From Hornefia porci (lineage in GTDB: Bacteria > Bacillota > Clostridia > Peptostreptococcales > Anaerovoracaceae): a stretch of DNA of 64,000 nt. This document shows positions 1-8,765 of the stretch, piece by piece (within the stretch, counting starts at the first letter, position 1; each line of letters opens with the position of its first letter). The translations under genes were made by a program, and so were the position numbers. The stretch spans positions 248,001 to 312,000 of the forward strand of contig NZ_MJIE01000001.1 in NCBI RefSeq assembly GCF_001940235.1, read 5' to 3'. Below the pieces are notes generated by a model. The model worked only from the letters and a program-made list of their open reading frames with translations. It made no database searches and was not told the origin of the DNA.

Positions 1-792
1 AAGTGCCTGCCGTTCGATCAGCTCCGGTGCGTCGCCGCCGTACAGGGAATCTCCCGCGACGGGATGTCCGAGCCAGGACATATGGACGCGGATCTGATGA
101 GTCCGCCCGGTTTCCAGGCGCAGCAGCACCTGCGTGTAGCCGGAGTCATAGCGCTCCAGCACCCGGACGCGGGTCACTGACGGACGGCCCTGTCCTTCGG
201 GAAGGACGCAGCGGGTCACGCTGTCCGGCGTCGGTCTGCCGATGGGGCGGTCGATGGTGAATTCCTCCTGCTCGATGATGCCGTGAACCAGGGCGATATA
301 GGATTTCTCCATTCCACCGCCGTGCATCTGCCGGACAAGGTCGTCCTGCGCATGGGAGTTTTTCCCGACAATCAGGATGCCGGAGGTGTCCATGTCCAGC
401 CGGTTCACGAAACGGATCTTGAACTGCTGATCCGTTTCCCGCATATATTTCATCAGCCCGTTGGCGATGGTGTGTGAGGCGTGACCCTTTGTAGGATGGA
501 CGGTGACGCCCGCCTGCTTGTTCAGAATCAGCAGATCCTCGTCCTCGTGAAGCACCTCGATGGGGATGTCCTCCTCCGGAAAATGGCTGGCTTCCTCAGG
601 CAGAACGGCCCGGATGACGTCGCCCTCCTTCGGCTTCATCCAGCCCTCCAGCACCTGACCGTTCAGATAGACGCTTTTCTGCGCCCGGAGCCGGGTCAGG
701 AGGCGGGAGGAGAAATGGAAATTTCTGCGGAGCATCCGGCGGATGCCGACGCCTTCGTCTTCCTTGCTGACAACAAAGGTATATTCGCGCAT
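1..792 (-). CDS. RluA-family pseudouridine synthase (3' end outside window)
   Basis: Isomerises uridine to pseudouridine in rRNA or tRNA. Reading the minus strand from ATG at 792 gives 264 open codons that run off the left edge, so the C-terminus is missing. The N-terminal part looks like a small S4-type RNA-binding segment (ending near 'QKSVYLNGQ'). The catalytic motif NRLDMDTSGI carries the essential aspartate, and a later LETGRTHQIRVHM block is typical of the RluA/RluD fold. The start is fixed by GGAGGAG, which overlaps the nadK TAG stop 8 nt upstream, so it is the third gene of the pepF-nadK operon. The exact target (RluD-like 23S or other) cannot be decided from sequence. Confidence 0.9.
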   Translation of the reverse strand, partial: MREYTFVVSKEDEGVGIRRMLRRNFHFSSRLLTRLRAQKSVYLNGQVLEGWMKPKEGDVIRAVLPEEASHFPEEDIPIEVLHEDEDLLILNKQAGVTVHPTKGHASHTIANGLMKYMRETDQQFKIRFVNRLDMDTSGILIVGKNSHAQDDLVRQMHGGGMEKSYIALVHGIIEQEEFTIDRPIGRPTPDSVTRCVLPEGQGRPSVTRVRVLERYDSGYTQVLLRLETGRTHQIRVHMSWLGHPVAGDSLYGGDAPELIERQAL

Positions 793-800
793 AGCTCCTC

Positions 801-1601
801 CTATAGAAATTTGCTCTTGACCTTGGTCCAGAAGTCGTAACCTTCAAAACGGATCAGGTTCACCTTGATATCAGAGTAATCGACCGTCATCTCACGCACA
901 TCGCTGTATTCGGTGGTGTAGCCGTCTCTGCAGATGGCGATGGCGGTATCGCTGCTCATATCGGGAATCAGTCCCAGGGACAGGTCCGAGGGCAGCAGGA
1001 TGCTGGAGGTGAACGCCCGGTACGCCGTGGTGTTCATCGGTGCGATGGGAGTGATCTGCAGAAGATTCAGCCGGGGATCCACGATGCTGCCGCCCAGGGA
1101 ATAGTTATATGCGGTGCTTCCGGCCGGAGTTGCCACCACCAGTCCGTCGCCGCTGAACCGTTCAATGAAGCTTCCGCCGATTGAAAGGTTCAGGTGGACG
1201 TTGTAGCTGTTGATTCCCTTGATGCTGACCTCGTTGAGCCCGATGTGCTCATAGGTCTGATCGCCGCAGGTGATGCGCAGCCGCACTGTAGAGAGGGGCT
1301 GCAGCGTGTAGTTTCCCTGAGAATAGTTGAAAATGAAGTCGTCAAGCTGGTCCGGCATGATCTCCTGGAAAAACCCCAGATGCCCGGTGTTGATGCCGAT
1401 GATCGGAATCGTGGGGAAATGATATTTGTGGATCGCTTCCAGAAATGTGCCGTCGCCGCCGATGCAGACCATGAGCTCCGCGTCTTCCGAATATGTCCGG
1501 GTAACGGTGTACCCGGAGTTGTCCAGCTTTCCGCACAGAGCCCTTCCCGCCGCGAGGGAGGAGGGCGTCTGATTGGAGAATACGAAAATCTTTTTGTTCA
1601 T
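801..1601 (-). CDS. nadK: NAD kinase
   Basis: Phosphorylates NAD to NADP in the cytosol using ATP or polyphosphate. The 266-residue product has the family hallmarks: GGDGTFLEA at about 48-56, NTGHLGFF at 71-78, NEVSI at 123-127 and SGDGLVVATPAGSTAYNYS from about 150. Length is normal for Firmicutes NadK. The start ATG at 1601 overlaps the pepF TGA (ATGA), so the two are translationally coupled. In many Firmicutes nadK follows tlyA in the dxs-tlyA-nadK-argR-recN cluster; here tlyA is about 55 kb away without it, so the gene has moved next to pepF. Confidence 0.95.
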   Translation of the reverse strand: MNKKIFVFSNQTPSSLAAGRALCGKLDNSGYTVTRTYSEDAELMVCIGGDGTFLEAIHKYHFPTIPIIGINTGHLGFFQEIMPDQLDDFIFNYSQGNYTLQPLSTVRLRITCGDQTYEHIGLNEVSIKGINSYNVHLNLSIGGSFIERFSGDGLVVATPAGSTAYNYSLGGSIVDPRLNLLQITPIAPMNTTAYRAFTSSILLPSDLSLGLIPDMSSDTAIAICRDGYTTEYSDVREMTVDYSDIKVNLIRFEGYDFWTKVKSKFL

Positions 1602-3406
1602 CGCTGTTCCGTCAGTCCTTTCAGGTCGTCCACCAGCGCGCGGAAGGTGTCCATCGCCATCGCGACAGGCTCCTTGCTCTCCATATCCACGCCGGCGATT
1701 TTCAGAAGCTCTACCGGATCGTCATTTGTACCGCAGGCCAGGAAACGCAGATAGGCGTCGCGGGCCGGCTCGCCCTGCTCCAGAAGCATCGCGGAGATCG
1801 CCGTTGCGGCGGAATAGCCGGTGGCGTACTGGTAGACGTAGTAGCTGCGGTAGAAGTGGGGGATTCTGGCCCATTCGTACTGAATGAGGTCATCGTGCTC
1901 CAGCGCCGGTCCGAAGTACCGCGTGTTCAGCTCGTCATACGTCCGGTTCAGCCATTCCGGCGTCAGACTGCCGCCCTCCTCAACATAGCGGTGCGCACTG
2001 TGCTCGAACTCCGCGAACATGGTCTGGCGGAACAGAGTCGTGCGGAAGGCTTCAATATACATGTTCAGCACATAGGCGCGCATCTGCGGATCCTCCGCAG
2101 TATTCAGCAGGTGACGCATCAGCAGGGACTCGTTCACGGTGGAAGCGACCTCGGCGGTAAAAATCGAGTGATCGCCGTAGACATACGGCTGGGTCTGCCG
2201 GGTATAGAAGGAATTCATGGAATGTCCCATCTCGTGAACCAGCGTGAACACGTCCTCCAGCCGGTTGTCGTAGTTCATCAGCACATAGGGCGCAGAGTCG
2301 TAGGAGCCGAAGCTGTATGCGCCGGAGGTCTTCCCCTGGTTTTCGTAGCGGTCGATCCAGCGGTCGTCAATTCCCTTCCGGAACTGGCGCAGATAATCTT
2401 CGCCCAGAGGAGCAAGACCCTCCCCGGCAATGCGGACGGCCTCCTCAAAGGGAATATTCTTTTCCGGCAGCTGAATCAGCGGAACATAGACGTCATACAT
2501 TTTCAGTTCGTCGACGCCCAGAAGATCCCGGCGGATCCGGATGTAGTCATGGAGGGCGGGAAGCGCATCGTTGACCGCTTCCACAAGATTGTCATAGACA
2601 GCTTCGGGAATGTTTCCGTCGGACAGGGCGGAGGCCCGGGAGGAACTGTAACGGCGAATCCGGCTGACGATGGCGTCAGTCTTCACATTAGTGCTGTAAT
2701 TGGACGCCAGAGTGTTGATCAGGGCTCTGTAAGTCTCGTAGCATGCAGTGTATGCTTCTTTCCGGACGTCCCGGCTGTAGGAGCGCATGAAGTTGATATA
2801 GTTTCCGTGGGTCAGTTCAGTTTCTTCGCCGTTTTCGTCGTGAATTGAGCCGAATTTCAGGTCGGCGTCGTTCAGCATGGTGAAGAGGCTGTTCGAGGAT
2901 CCCAGAACCTCTCCGAGCTGTGCCATCAGATTTTCCTCCTCTGTTGAGAGGACATGCTCCTTCTGGCGCAGGGTACTGCGGAGCAGATGGTCATATACTT
3001 TGAGGCGGGGCTCCTTCTTCATAAACTGAAGGATACGGTCTTCCGGAATGGAGATGATTTCCGGGGTCACAAAGCTCAGGGCGGCTGAGACGCGGGAGAT
3101 AGTCTGCATGGCCTTGTCCAGCATGGCCTGCTGCCGGGAATCGCGGTTGTCCTCGTCCAGCTTCATCCTCGCGTAGACAAAGGCTTTTTCCAGTGTCTGT
3201 CCGATTCGGTCGCTTTCCTCCAGCGCGTCCGCCAGGGTCGCCGGGGAATCTCCCAGATGTCCCCGGAACCGGTCGTAGCCGCCGGCGCCGGAAAGCGCGG
3301 CGTCGATATCCTTGTTCCACTCCTCTTCAGAGGCGTACATGGCCTCCAGGTTCCATTTATGTTCCGGAGCGATTTCCTCACGGGTTCGTAATTTTTTGTT
3401 TCCCAT
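1598..3406 (-). CDS. pepF: Oligoendopeptidase F (M3 zinc metallopeptidase)
   Basis: Cytosolic zinc peptidase that degrades short peptides. The 602-residue product matches PepF length. The zinc motif HEMGH lies at residues 391-395, with a downstream 'FTAEVASTVNE' segment supplying the third ligand as in M3B enzymes. The frame stays open further upstream, but the start is ATG at 3406: it has AGGAGG just upstream and the product begins MGNKKLRTREEI, like other PepF proteins. Any longer form would overlap murI on the other strand. First gene of the minus-strand operon pepF-nadK-RluA-type synthase, divergent from murI across 58 bp. Confidence 0.94.
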   Translation of the reverse strand: MGNKKLRTREEIAPEHKWNLEAMYASEEEWNKDIDAALSGAGGYDRFRGHLGDSPATLADALEESDRIGQTLEKAFVYARMKLDEDNRDSRQQAMLDKAMQTISRVSAALSFVTPEIISIPEDRILQFMKKEPRLKVYDHLLRSTLRQKEHVLSTEEENLMAQLGEVLGSSNSLFTMLNDADLKFGSIHDENGEETELTHGNYINFMRSYSRDVRKEAYTACYETYRALINTLASNYSTNVKTDAIVSRIRRYSSSRASALSDGNIPEAVYDNLVEAVNDALPALHDYIRIRRDLLGVDELKMYDVYVPLIQLPEKNIPFEEAVRIAGEGLAPLGEDYLRQFRKGIDDRWIDRYENQGKTSGAYSFGSYDSAPYVLMNYDNRLEDVFTLVHEMGHSMNSFYTRQTQPYVYGDHSIFTAEVASTVNESLLMRHLLNTAEDPQMRAYVLNMYIEAFRTTLFRQTMFAEFEHSAHRYVEEGGSLTPEWLNRTYDELNTRYFGPALEHDDLIQYEWARIPHFYRSYYVYQYATGYSAATAISAMLLEQGEPARDAYLRFLACGTNDDPVELLKIAGVDMESKEPVAMAMDTFRALVDDLKGLTEQR

Positions 3407-3464
3407 TTTGTCCTCCTGTTGTATAATAAACAATAGTATATCATAAATCGGAAAGGAATTACAG
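3407..3464. promoter_or_regulatory. Divergent promoter region between pepF and murI
   Basis: This 58-bp AT-rich gap separates two divergent operons and must hold or adjoin both promoters. On the plus strand a TATAAT sits at 3422-3427; on the minus strand a TATACT-like hexamer occurs within the same stretch. No convincing -35 box was found for either, so the individual promoters are not resolved. Confidence 0.35.
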
Positions 3465-4280
3465 ATGGATAACAGACCGATCGGCTTCTTTGACTCGGGA
3501 ATCGGAGGGCTGACAAGCATACCGTATATCATGAGGAGGCTTCCGGAAGAACGTATTATTTTTTTTGGTGATACGGCGCGGACTCCGTATGGATCCAAGT
3601 CGAATGAAACCATTCGCCAGTTTACGATGCAGATCGGGGATTTTCTTGCCCGGAAGGACGTGAAGATGATGGTCATCGCCTGTAACACCATCAGCTCCAC
3701 CTGTATAGGGGATCTTCAGAGAGCTTATCCGGAGATTCCGGTGATCGGTGTTATCGCGCCCACTGCCCATGTGGTTGCGCGGGACTGCAGTCCTTCGGAT
3801 CATATCGGGATTCTGGCGACCCGGGCGACCGTGCGCAGCGGCGCTTATGTGGAGAAGATCCGGGAGAAGAATCCGCAGATGCGTCATCTGTACTCAAAGG
3901 CCTGTCCTGCCTTTGTCCCTCTGATTGAAGAGGGGATTATTGAAAATGAGATTATGGATCTGACGATCCGTTATTATCTGGACGATTTTATGGAGGAGCA
4001 TCAGATCGACACGCTGGTGCTGGGCTGCACGCATTATCCGCTGATCGCGGGCCGTCTGCAGCGGATTTACCCGGGGGTGCGTATCGTCAGCTCCTCACAG
4101 GAGGCGGCGACCGCGGTCTCCATCGAACTGGAGAAACGGGACATGCTTGCCGGTCAGCGGCAGGGAGAAAATGTGTTCTACGCAAGCGACCTTTCCGAGA
4201 ACTTCGTGAATATGATCCAGCTGATTCTGGGCAGAGATCAGGAGGATCTGAATATCCGTTTCAAGAACCTGGACCTTTGA
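3465..4280 (+). CDS. murI: Glutamate racemase
   Basis: Converts L-glutamate to D-glutamate for peptidoglycan. The 271-residue product has the N-terminal FDSGIGGLTS motif (residues 9-18), the first catalytic cysteine in ACNTISS (C73) and the second in GCTHYPLI (C187), so both acid/base cysteines are present. Start ATG at 3465 follows a GGAAAGGA ribosome site. It opens a closely packed plus-strand run to the dGTPase at 9788; the next gene begins 12 nt after its stop. Confidence 0.95.
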   Translation: MDNRPIGFFDSGIGGLTSIPYIMRRLPEERIIFFGDTARTPYGSKSNETIRQFTMQIGDFLARKDVKMMVIACNTISSTCIGDLQRAYPEIPVIGVIAPTAHVVARDCSPSDHIGILATRATVRSGAYVEKIREKNPQMRHLYSKACPAFVPLIEEGIIENEIMDLTIRYYLDDFMEEHQIDTLVLGCTHYPLIAGRLQRIYPGVRIVSSSQEAATAVSIELEKRDMLAGQRQGENVFYASDLSENFVNMIQLILGRDQEDLNIRFKNLDL

Positions 4281-4292
4281 TTGGAGGCAGAG

Positions 4293-4844
4293 ATGAACAG
4301 AGAAGAATTTTACGATTTGCTGGACATCGATACCGGCGGAGATTTTCAGTATTTTGAGAATGTGGCAGAGCTCTTCGAGTCCTCGGAGGAGGTCAGTGAC
4401 GATCTGATCTACGGGCTGCTGTCCGAGCTGGATCTGGAGCAGTTCGGCGAGCTTGTGGAGGATTATTTCGACCATATTGAAGACTGGATCCCGGACGGAG
4501 AGGTGGAGTTTTTCACGCTGATGACCAATATTGAACGAGTCATGCTCGGCATGCTCCAGTCCCTGATCAACAATGACGAGGACGATGAAACCGACGAGAC
4601 CCTGCTGCAGCTTGCCGATGAGATCGGCCGCTTCCGTCAGTGGTACAGCGATACCGACAATGTGGAATGTATCAGCAACGCCACGGGGGAAAAGGACGTT
4701 CTCCCTGTGCGGGACGCGCTGGCTCTCAGCAAGGAGGAGAAGCTCGGCGGAGCGGAGTACACGTTTGATTTTTCGGACGCGCTGAATTATGAGCTTGGAG
4801 ATTTTGTCATGAGCTTCGCGGATCTCGCGGAGCTGGAGCAGTAG
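4293..4844 (+). CDS. Acidic protein of unknown function
   Basis: Unrecognised 183-residue soluble protein, very rich in Glu and Asp, with no signal peptide or membrane segment. The N-terminal half looks helical (repeated ELF/ELDLEQFGEL patterns); the C-terminal half has a possible beta part near 'GGAEYTFDFSDAL'. An in-frame TTG at 4281 is possible, but ATG at 4293 is preferred because GGAGG at 4283-4287 is correctly placed for it. It lies between murI and a YkvI-type membrane protein, probably in one transcript. No catalytic motif is visible and no function is assigned. Confidence 0.75.
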   Translation: MNREEFYDLLDIDTGGDFQYFENVAELFESSEEVSDDLIYGLLSELDLEQFGELVEDYFDHIEDWIPDGEVEFFTLMTNIERVMLGMLQSLINNDEDDETDETLLQLADEIGRFRQWYSDTDNVECISNATGEKDVLPVRDALALSKEEKLGGAEYTFDFSDALNYELGDFVMSFADLAELEQ

Positions 4845-4858
4845 GAGGTCGCGCAGGC

Positions 4859-5956
4859 GTGTCGGGAACTACAGAGAAGAAACTGAACTTTGTCAGCGTG
4901 GCGGCGATGTATGTGGGGGTCATTATGGGCGCGGGCTTTGCGTCCGGGCGGGAGACCTGGCAGTTCTTCGGGATTTTCGGGGACAAAGCCTTTTACGGCG
5001 TGATAATCGCGGCGGCGGGCTTTGCTGCTATTGCCTATATGATCGGATACCTGGCGGTCCGCCTCAATACGAGAGATATGGGCAGGATCGTCTGCTTTAT
5101 TGATAACCGGTACCTTTCCGAGGGGTTCGGTTATTTTATGGCGGTTTTTCTGTTTACGACGATTATCTCCATGACGGCGGCGGGAGGATCCTTTCTGTAT
5201 CAGCAGTTCGGCGTTCACCGGGCGATCGGCGGAGGGATCATCGCGATTCTGGTGGCGGCTACGATCCTGGGAGACTTCGATCGGATCTCCCGGCTGTTCC
5301 GGTATATCGTGCCGGTGCTGTTTGTGGTGGTCATCGTATGCTGCGCCCTTGTGATTTTTTCGGATATGAAGCAGAGCGGAGCGACCGGAGGCTTTAAACC
5401 CAGCAGAATGGCGCCTGACTGGCTGATTGCCGCGCCCCTCTATGTCGCGTACAACATGATGGGGATGATTCCGATGGGGGCGACGGCGTCGCTGAACGCC
5501 AAAAGCCGGGGGCATGCTCTGTGGGGCTCGCTGTTCGGCGGGCTTCTGCTCGGGATGATGATTCTGGTGCTGGTGCTTGCGCTGCAGAAGGATATGGCTT
5601 TTTCCGCCAGTCTGGATCTGCCGATGCTGGGATATTCTGTACGGCTTTCGCCGGTTATCAATATTCTGTACGGAAGCGTTCTGTACGTTTCCATCTATTC
5701 CGCGGCGACCAGTGTGTTCTACGGCTTCACGACCAAGCTGCCGGAGGGGCCGCACCGGAGCAGAATTATTCTGGTTTCAATCCTGATCGGATATCTGCTG
5801 GGGCTGGTGGGCTTCCGGAACCTTGTCGCATACATGTACCCCATCGAAGGGTATTTCGGACTGGTGGTCATCTTCATGATCACGGTGAACTTTTTCAAAG
5901 TATTGCTTGGAGGGAAAAAGACAGGAAAGAAGGGCGTTCATGAACAATACGATTGA
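4859..5956 (+). CDS. YkvI-family polytopic membrane protein
   Basis: 365-residue inner-membrane protein with roughly ten hydrophobic segments. The opening 'AAMYVGVIMGAGFASGRE' motif is typical of the YkvI family, proteins with a LeuT-like transporter fold and unknown substrate. Start is GTG at 4859 with AGGAGG at 4843-4848, overlapping the previous stop. Its last 17 bases overlap the next gene, implying coupled translation. Transport of a small solute is inferred from the fold only. Confidence 0.8.
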   Translation: MSGTTEKKLNFVSVAAMYVGVIMGAGFASGRETWQFFGIFGDKAFYGVIIAAAGFAAIAYMIGYLAVRLNTRDMGRIVCFIDNRYLSEGFGYFMAVFLFTTIISMTAAGGSFLYQQFGVHRAIGGGIIAILVAATILGDFDRISRLFRYIVPVLFVVVIVCCALVIFSDMKQSGATGGFKPSRMAPDWLIAAPLYVAYNMMGMIPMGATASLNAKSRGHALWGSLFGGLLLGMMILVLVLALQKDMAFSASLDLPMLGYSVRLSPVINILYGSVLYVSIYSAATSVFYGFTTKLPEGPHRSRIILVSILIGYLLGLVGFRNLVAYMYPIEGYFGLVVIFMITVNFFKVLLGGKKTGKKGVHEQYD

Positions 5957-6902
5957 TCCGCAGGAGCTGAAGCTGTATTATTCGTTTCCGGGATATGACC
6001 GGTTTGATTTTCCGGAAGGAATCTTCCGGGCGACGGCGGGAATGGGAGGCGAGTCGCTGCTGATCCCCGGAGAAAAATATGTGGCGCTTTACGATACGGG
6101 CATGGCGTATCCGCATCAGACGCTGATTGAAAATATCCGGCGGGTGCTGGCGAAGCTGGGACGCGACAGAGTGGATATTCTTTTGTTATCGCATACGCAT
6201 TACGACCATATCGGAGCATTGCCGTATCTGCTGAAGGAATGGCCGGAGGCGGTAGTGGTGGCGGCGGACAAGGCGCGGTCGGTGTTCGCCAGTGAGGGCG
6301 CGCGCAAAACCATGAAGCGCCTGGGCGAGGTGGCCAGGGATAGCTTCTCCGATTCCGCGGAGCCTGTGATCACCGACGGTCTGCGGGTGGACTGGACGGT
6401 CGGCGACGGCTCCCGCATCGATATCGGCGGCCGGAGGCTGGATGTGCTGGAGACCGGAGGGCATACCGACTGTTCGCTGACCTACGTGCTGCAGCCGGAC
6501 AACATCATGTTCCTCTCTGAGAGCACCGGAATTATGAGGGGACAGGACGAGGTCCGCACCACGGTGCTGAAAAGCTTTCCGGATTCCATCGAGTCGGCGC
6601 GGAAATGTAAGGAATATCAACCGAAACGGATTATCGTGCCGCATTACGGCATTGTTCCCGAATTCTATACACAGAAATACTTCGATGTCTATCTCCGGGA
6701 ACTGAGGGGCGAAATAAACCTGGTTTGCGGACTGGCGCAGCAGGGTATGAATGAAGAACAGATCCTTGAACAGGTCGAGCAGATCTACTGGTTCAAGGGC
6801 AGGGAATATTATCAGACGAAGGAGGCGTTCCGGCTGAACACCGGCATCTCCATCCGTCTGATTCTGAAAACTTACGGAAAGGACGGCATACCGACGGAAT
6901 GA
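5940..6902 (+). CDS. MBL-fold metallo-hydrolase
   Basis: 320-residue metallo-beta-lactamase-fold enzyme. The metal site is seen in SHTHYDHIGA, with a further histidine in the 'ETGGHTDCSL' block and another in 'VPHYGIVPE'. The C-terminal third is helical, as in larger hydrolase-type MBL proteins. The frame can be extended to a TTG at 5907, but ATG at 5940 is preferred because it is preceded by GAAAGAAGG. It overlaps the YkvI-type gene by 17 bp and the next gene by ATGA. Substrate unknown. Confidence 0.85.
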   Translation: MNNTIDPQELKLYYSFPGYDRFDFPEGIFRATAGMGGESLLIPGEKYVALYDTGMAYPHQTLIENIRRVLAKLGRDRVDILLLSHTHYDHIGALPYLLKEWPEAVVVAADKARSVFASEGARKTMKRLGEVARDSFSDSAEPVITDGLRVDWTVGDGSRIDIGGRRLDVLETGGHTDCSLTYVLQPDNIMFLSESTGIMRGQDEVRTTVLKSFPDSIESARKCKEYQPKRIIVPHYGIVPEFYTQKYFDVYLRELRGEINLVCGLAQQGMNEEQILEQVEQIYWFKGREYYQTKEAFRLNTGISIRLILKTYGKDGIPTE

Positions 6903-7108
6903 AGAAAATCGCATTTGCATTCATCGCCATCATCCTGGCGGCCTTTCTGCTGATCCTGATATTTACAGGGCTTCTGGGAACATATTTTGGAAAAAAAGCG
7001 GAGATTGTCAGTCTGATCGTGATCGCGGTCATCCTGCTGATTCTTCTGCTGCTGAACAATCGATCCGACAGGGGGAATGAGAATGATAAAGACGAGAACA
7101 TTGAATAA
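6899..7108 (+). CDS. Small two-helix membrane protein
   Basis: 69-residue protein with two hydrophobic segments (about 4-26 and 37-52) and a charged, acidic C-terminal tail after 'NNRSDRGNEN'. Start ATG overlaps the MBL stop as ATGA, and the end overlaps the start of the M16 protease gene by 26 bp, so it sits inside a coupled operon. The coupling and the clear hydrophobic pattern support a real gene. Function unknown. Confidence 0.6.
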   Translation: MKKIAFAFIAIILAAFLLILIFTGLLGTYFGKKAEIVSLIVIAVILLILLLLNNRSDRGNENDKDENIE

Positions 7109-8335
7109 CGGAGTCCGGGTGGTCATGGAGCATATGCCATCGGTGCAGTCTGTTTCCATCGGCATATGGGTTCACACCGGCGCGGTGAATGAAACAGAGA
7201 AAAACGCGGGCGTATCTCACTTTGTGGAACACATGATGTTCAAGGGCACAGAAAAGAGAACCGCGCGGCAGATTGCCGGCGACATTGACCGCATCGGTGG
7301 ACAGATGAACGCCTTTACCGGCAAAGAGGCAACCTGCTACTATGTGAAATCCGTCGCGGAAAACTATCGTAAGGCGGCTGATGTTCTGGTGGACATGCTG
7401 GAGCATTCTCTTTTTGACAAAGCCGAGATGGACCGGGAGCGCAGGGTTATCTGCGAGGAGATTAAAATGACCAGAGACACGCCGGATGACCTGGCGCACG
7501 ACACACTGATGGACGAGATTTTCAGGGGCGACAGTCTGGGAAATTCCATTCTGGGAACTCCGACGTCGCTGAAGCGTATTACCCGCAATGTAATCACGGA
7601 TTACGTCAGAACTCATTATGTGCGGGAAAATATCGTGGTTTCCGTCGCCGGAAGGTTTGACGAGGATGATTTCTGCGAATACTTCGAGAACAGCTTTCAG
7701 ACGCTGGGACGGGAGCTGCCGGAGAACCGGATGAAGCGGGGGAATACAGACCATCGCTCCGCTCACTGAAAAAGGATATCCAGCAGTCTCACCTCTGTAT
7801 GGGGGTACGGACAATTCCTCTGGGAGACGATGACCTGTACGCGGAGCGGATCATGAACAACCTCTTCGGCGGCAGCATGAGCTCCCGACTGTTCCAGAAC
7901 ATCCGGGAGCAGAAGGGGCTTGCATATTCCGTCTGCTCCATGCTGGGGACGTACAGCACTGACGGATACATGGAGATTTACGCCGGCGTCAGCCACGAGA
8001 AGATCCGCGACGCCATCGCGGGAATCCGGGAGGAGCTGCAGGCGCTGAAGGACGCGCCGGTGTCCGCAGAGGAGCTGGAATCCTCCAGAGAACAGATGAA
8101 ATCGGGATATGTCTTCAGCCAGGAGAGCACCTCCTCGCGGATGATGGCCAACGGGAAGAACTTCATGCTCATCGGACGGGCCTTTGTTCCTGAAGAGGTA
8201 ATCGAGGGATATGACAAAGTCACGGTCGGAGATATTGAGCGTCTCAAGCAGATGATCTGCGACCTCGACCGGTACTCAGCGGTCGTCGTGTCGGGAACGA
8301 GGGTCAATCTGCGGTCGATGATGGGACGTGCGTGA
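7083..8335 (+). pseudogene. M16-family zinc peptidase, broken by a one-base frameshift
   Basis: Insulinase/processing-peptidase family gene split over two frames. The first part (from ATG 7083 after a GGGGGA site) begins MIKTRTLNNGVRVVMEHMP and has the inverted zinc motif HFVEHMMFKG and the downstream RRVICEEIKM. It stops at a TGA at 7767-7769. The rest of the family sequence continues in the -1 frame: KKDIQQSHLCMG, then IPLGDDDLYAERIMNNLFGGSMSSRLFQNIREQKGLAYS split over later residues. Restoring one base in the five-G run at 7738-7742 joins the parts with no loss. This is either a real mutation, an error in a homopolymer, or slippage. The intact protein would be about 418 residues, normal for the family. 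Confidence 0.88.
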
Positions 8336-8763
8336 TGAAGATAAAAATAATCAGCAGAAGCGGCAGGATCCCTGCCTATGAAACAGGCGGCGCGGCGGGT
8401 TTTGATATCCGGGCGCTGCTCGAACATGATTTTGTTCTCCCCGCGGGAGGACGGGCGCTGGTGCCGACGGGACTTTATTTCGAAATTCCGGAGGGCTTTG
8501 AGGCGCAGGTGCGCGCCCGGTCGGGACTGGCGATTCGCCACGGTATCGGTCTGGTCAACGGAGTCGGTACCGTGGACAGTGATTATCGCGGTGAGATCTG
8601 CGTCCCCCTGATTAACTGGGGGGATAGGGACTTCGTGATCCACGACGGAGACCGGATTGCCCAGGTGGTGATCAGCAGGGTGGAACAGGTGGAGTTTGAA
8701 GAGGTCGAAGTACTTTCGGACACCCGTCGGGGCGGAGGAGGCTTCGGTCATACGGGGGTATAA
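8335..8763 (+). CDS. dut: dUTP diphosphatase
   Basis: Hydrolyses dUTP to dUMP and pyrophosphate, keeping uracil out of DNA and feeding dTMP synthesis. The 142-residue trimeric-type enzyme shows the five family motifs: [41 protein letters not shown] and the C-terminal GGGGFGHTG. The start is taken as ATG 8335, which shares a base with the M16 stop (TGATG); GTG at 8332 is an alternative. It sits directly before the dGTPase gene, pairing two enzymes that control dNTP pools. Confidence 0.95.
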   Translation: MKIKIISRSGRIPAYETGGAAGFDIRALLEHDFVLPAGGRALVPTGLYFEIPEGFEAQVRARSGLAIRHGIGLVNGVGTVDSDYRGEICVPLINWGDRDFVIHDGDRIAQVVISRVEQVEFEEVEVLSDTRRGGGGFGHTGV

Positions 8764-8765
8764 GT

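Noticed and set aside
7767..7785. A-rich slippery heptamer near the M16 frameshift
   Set aside because: Only five A precede the G and the run lies after the frame must already have changed, so it cannot give the observed shift.
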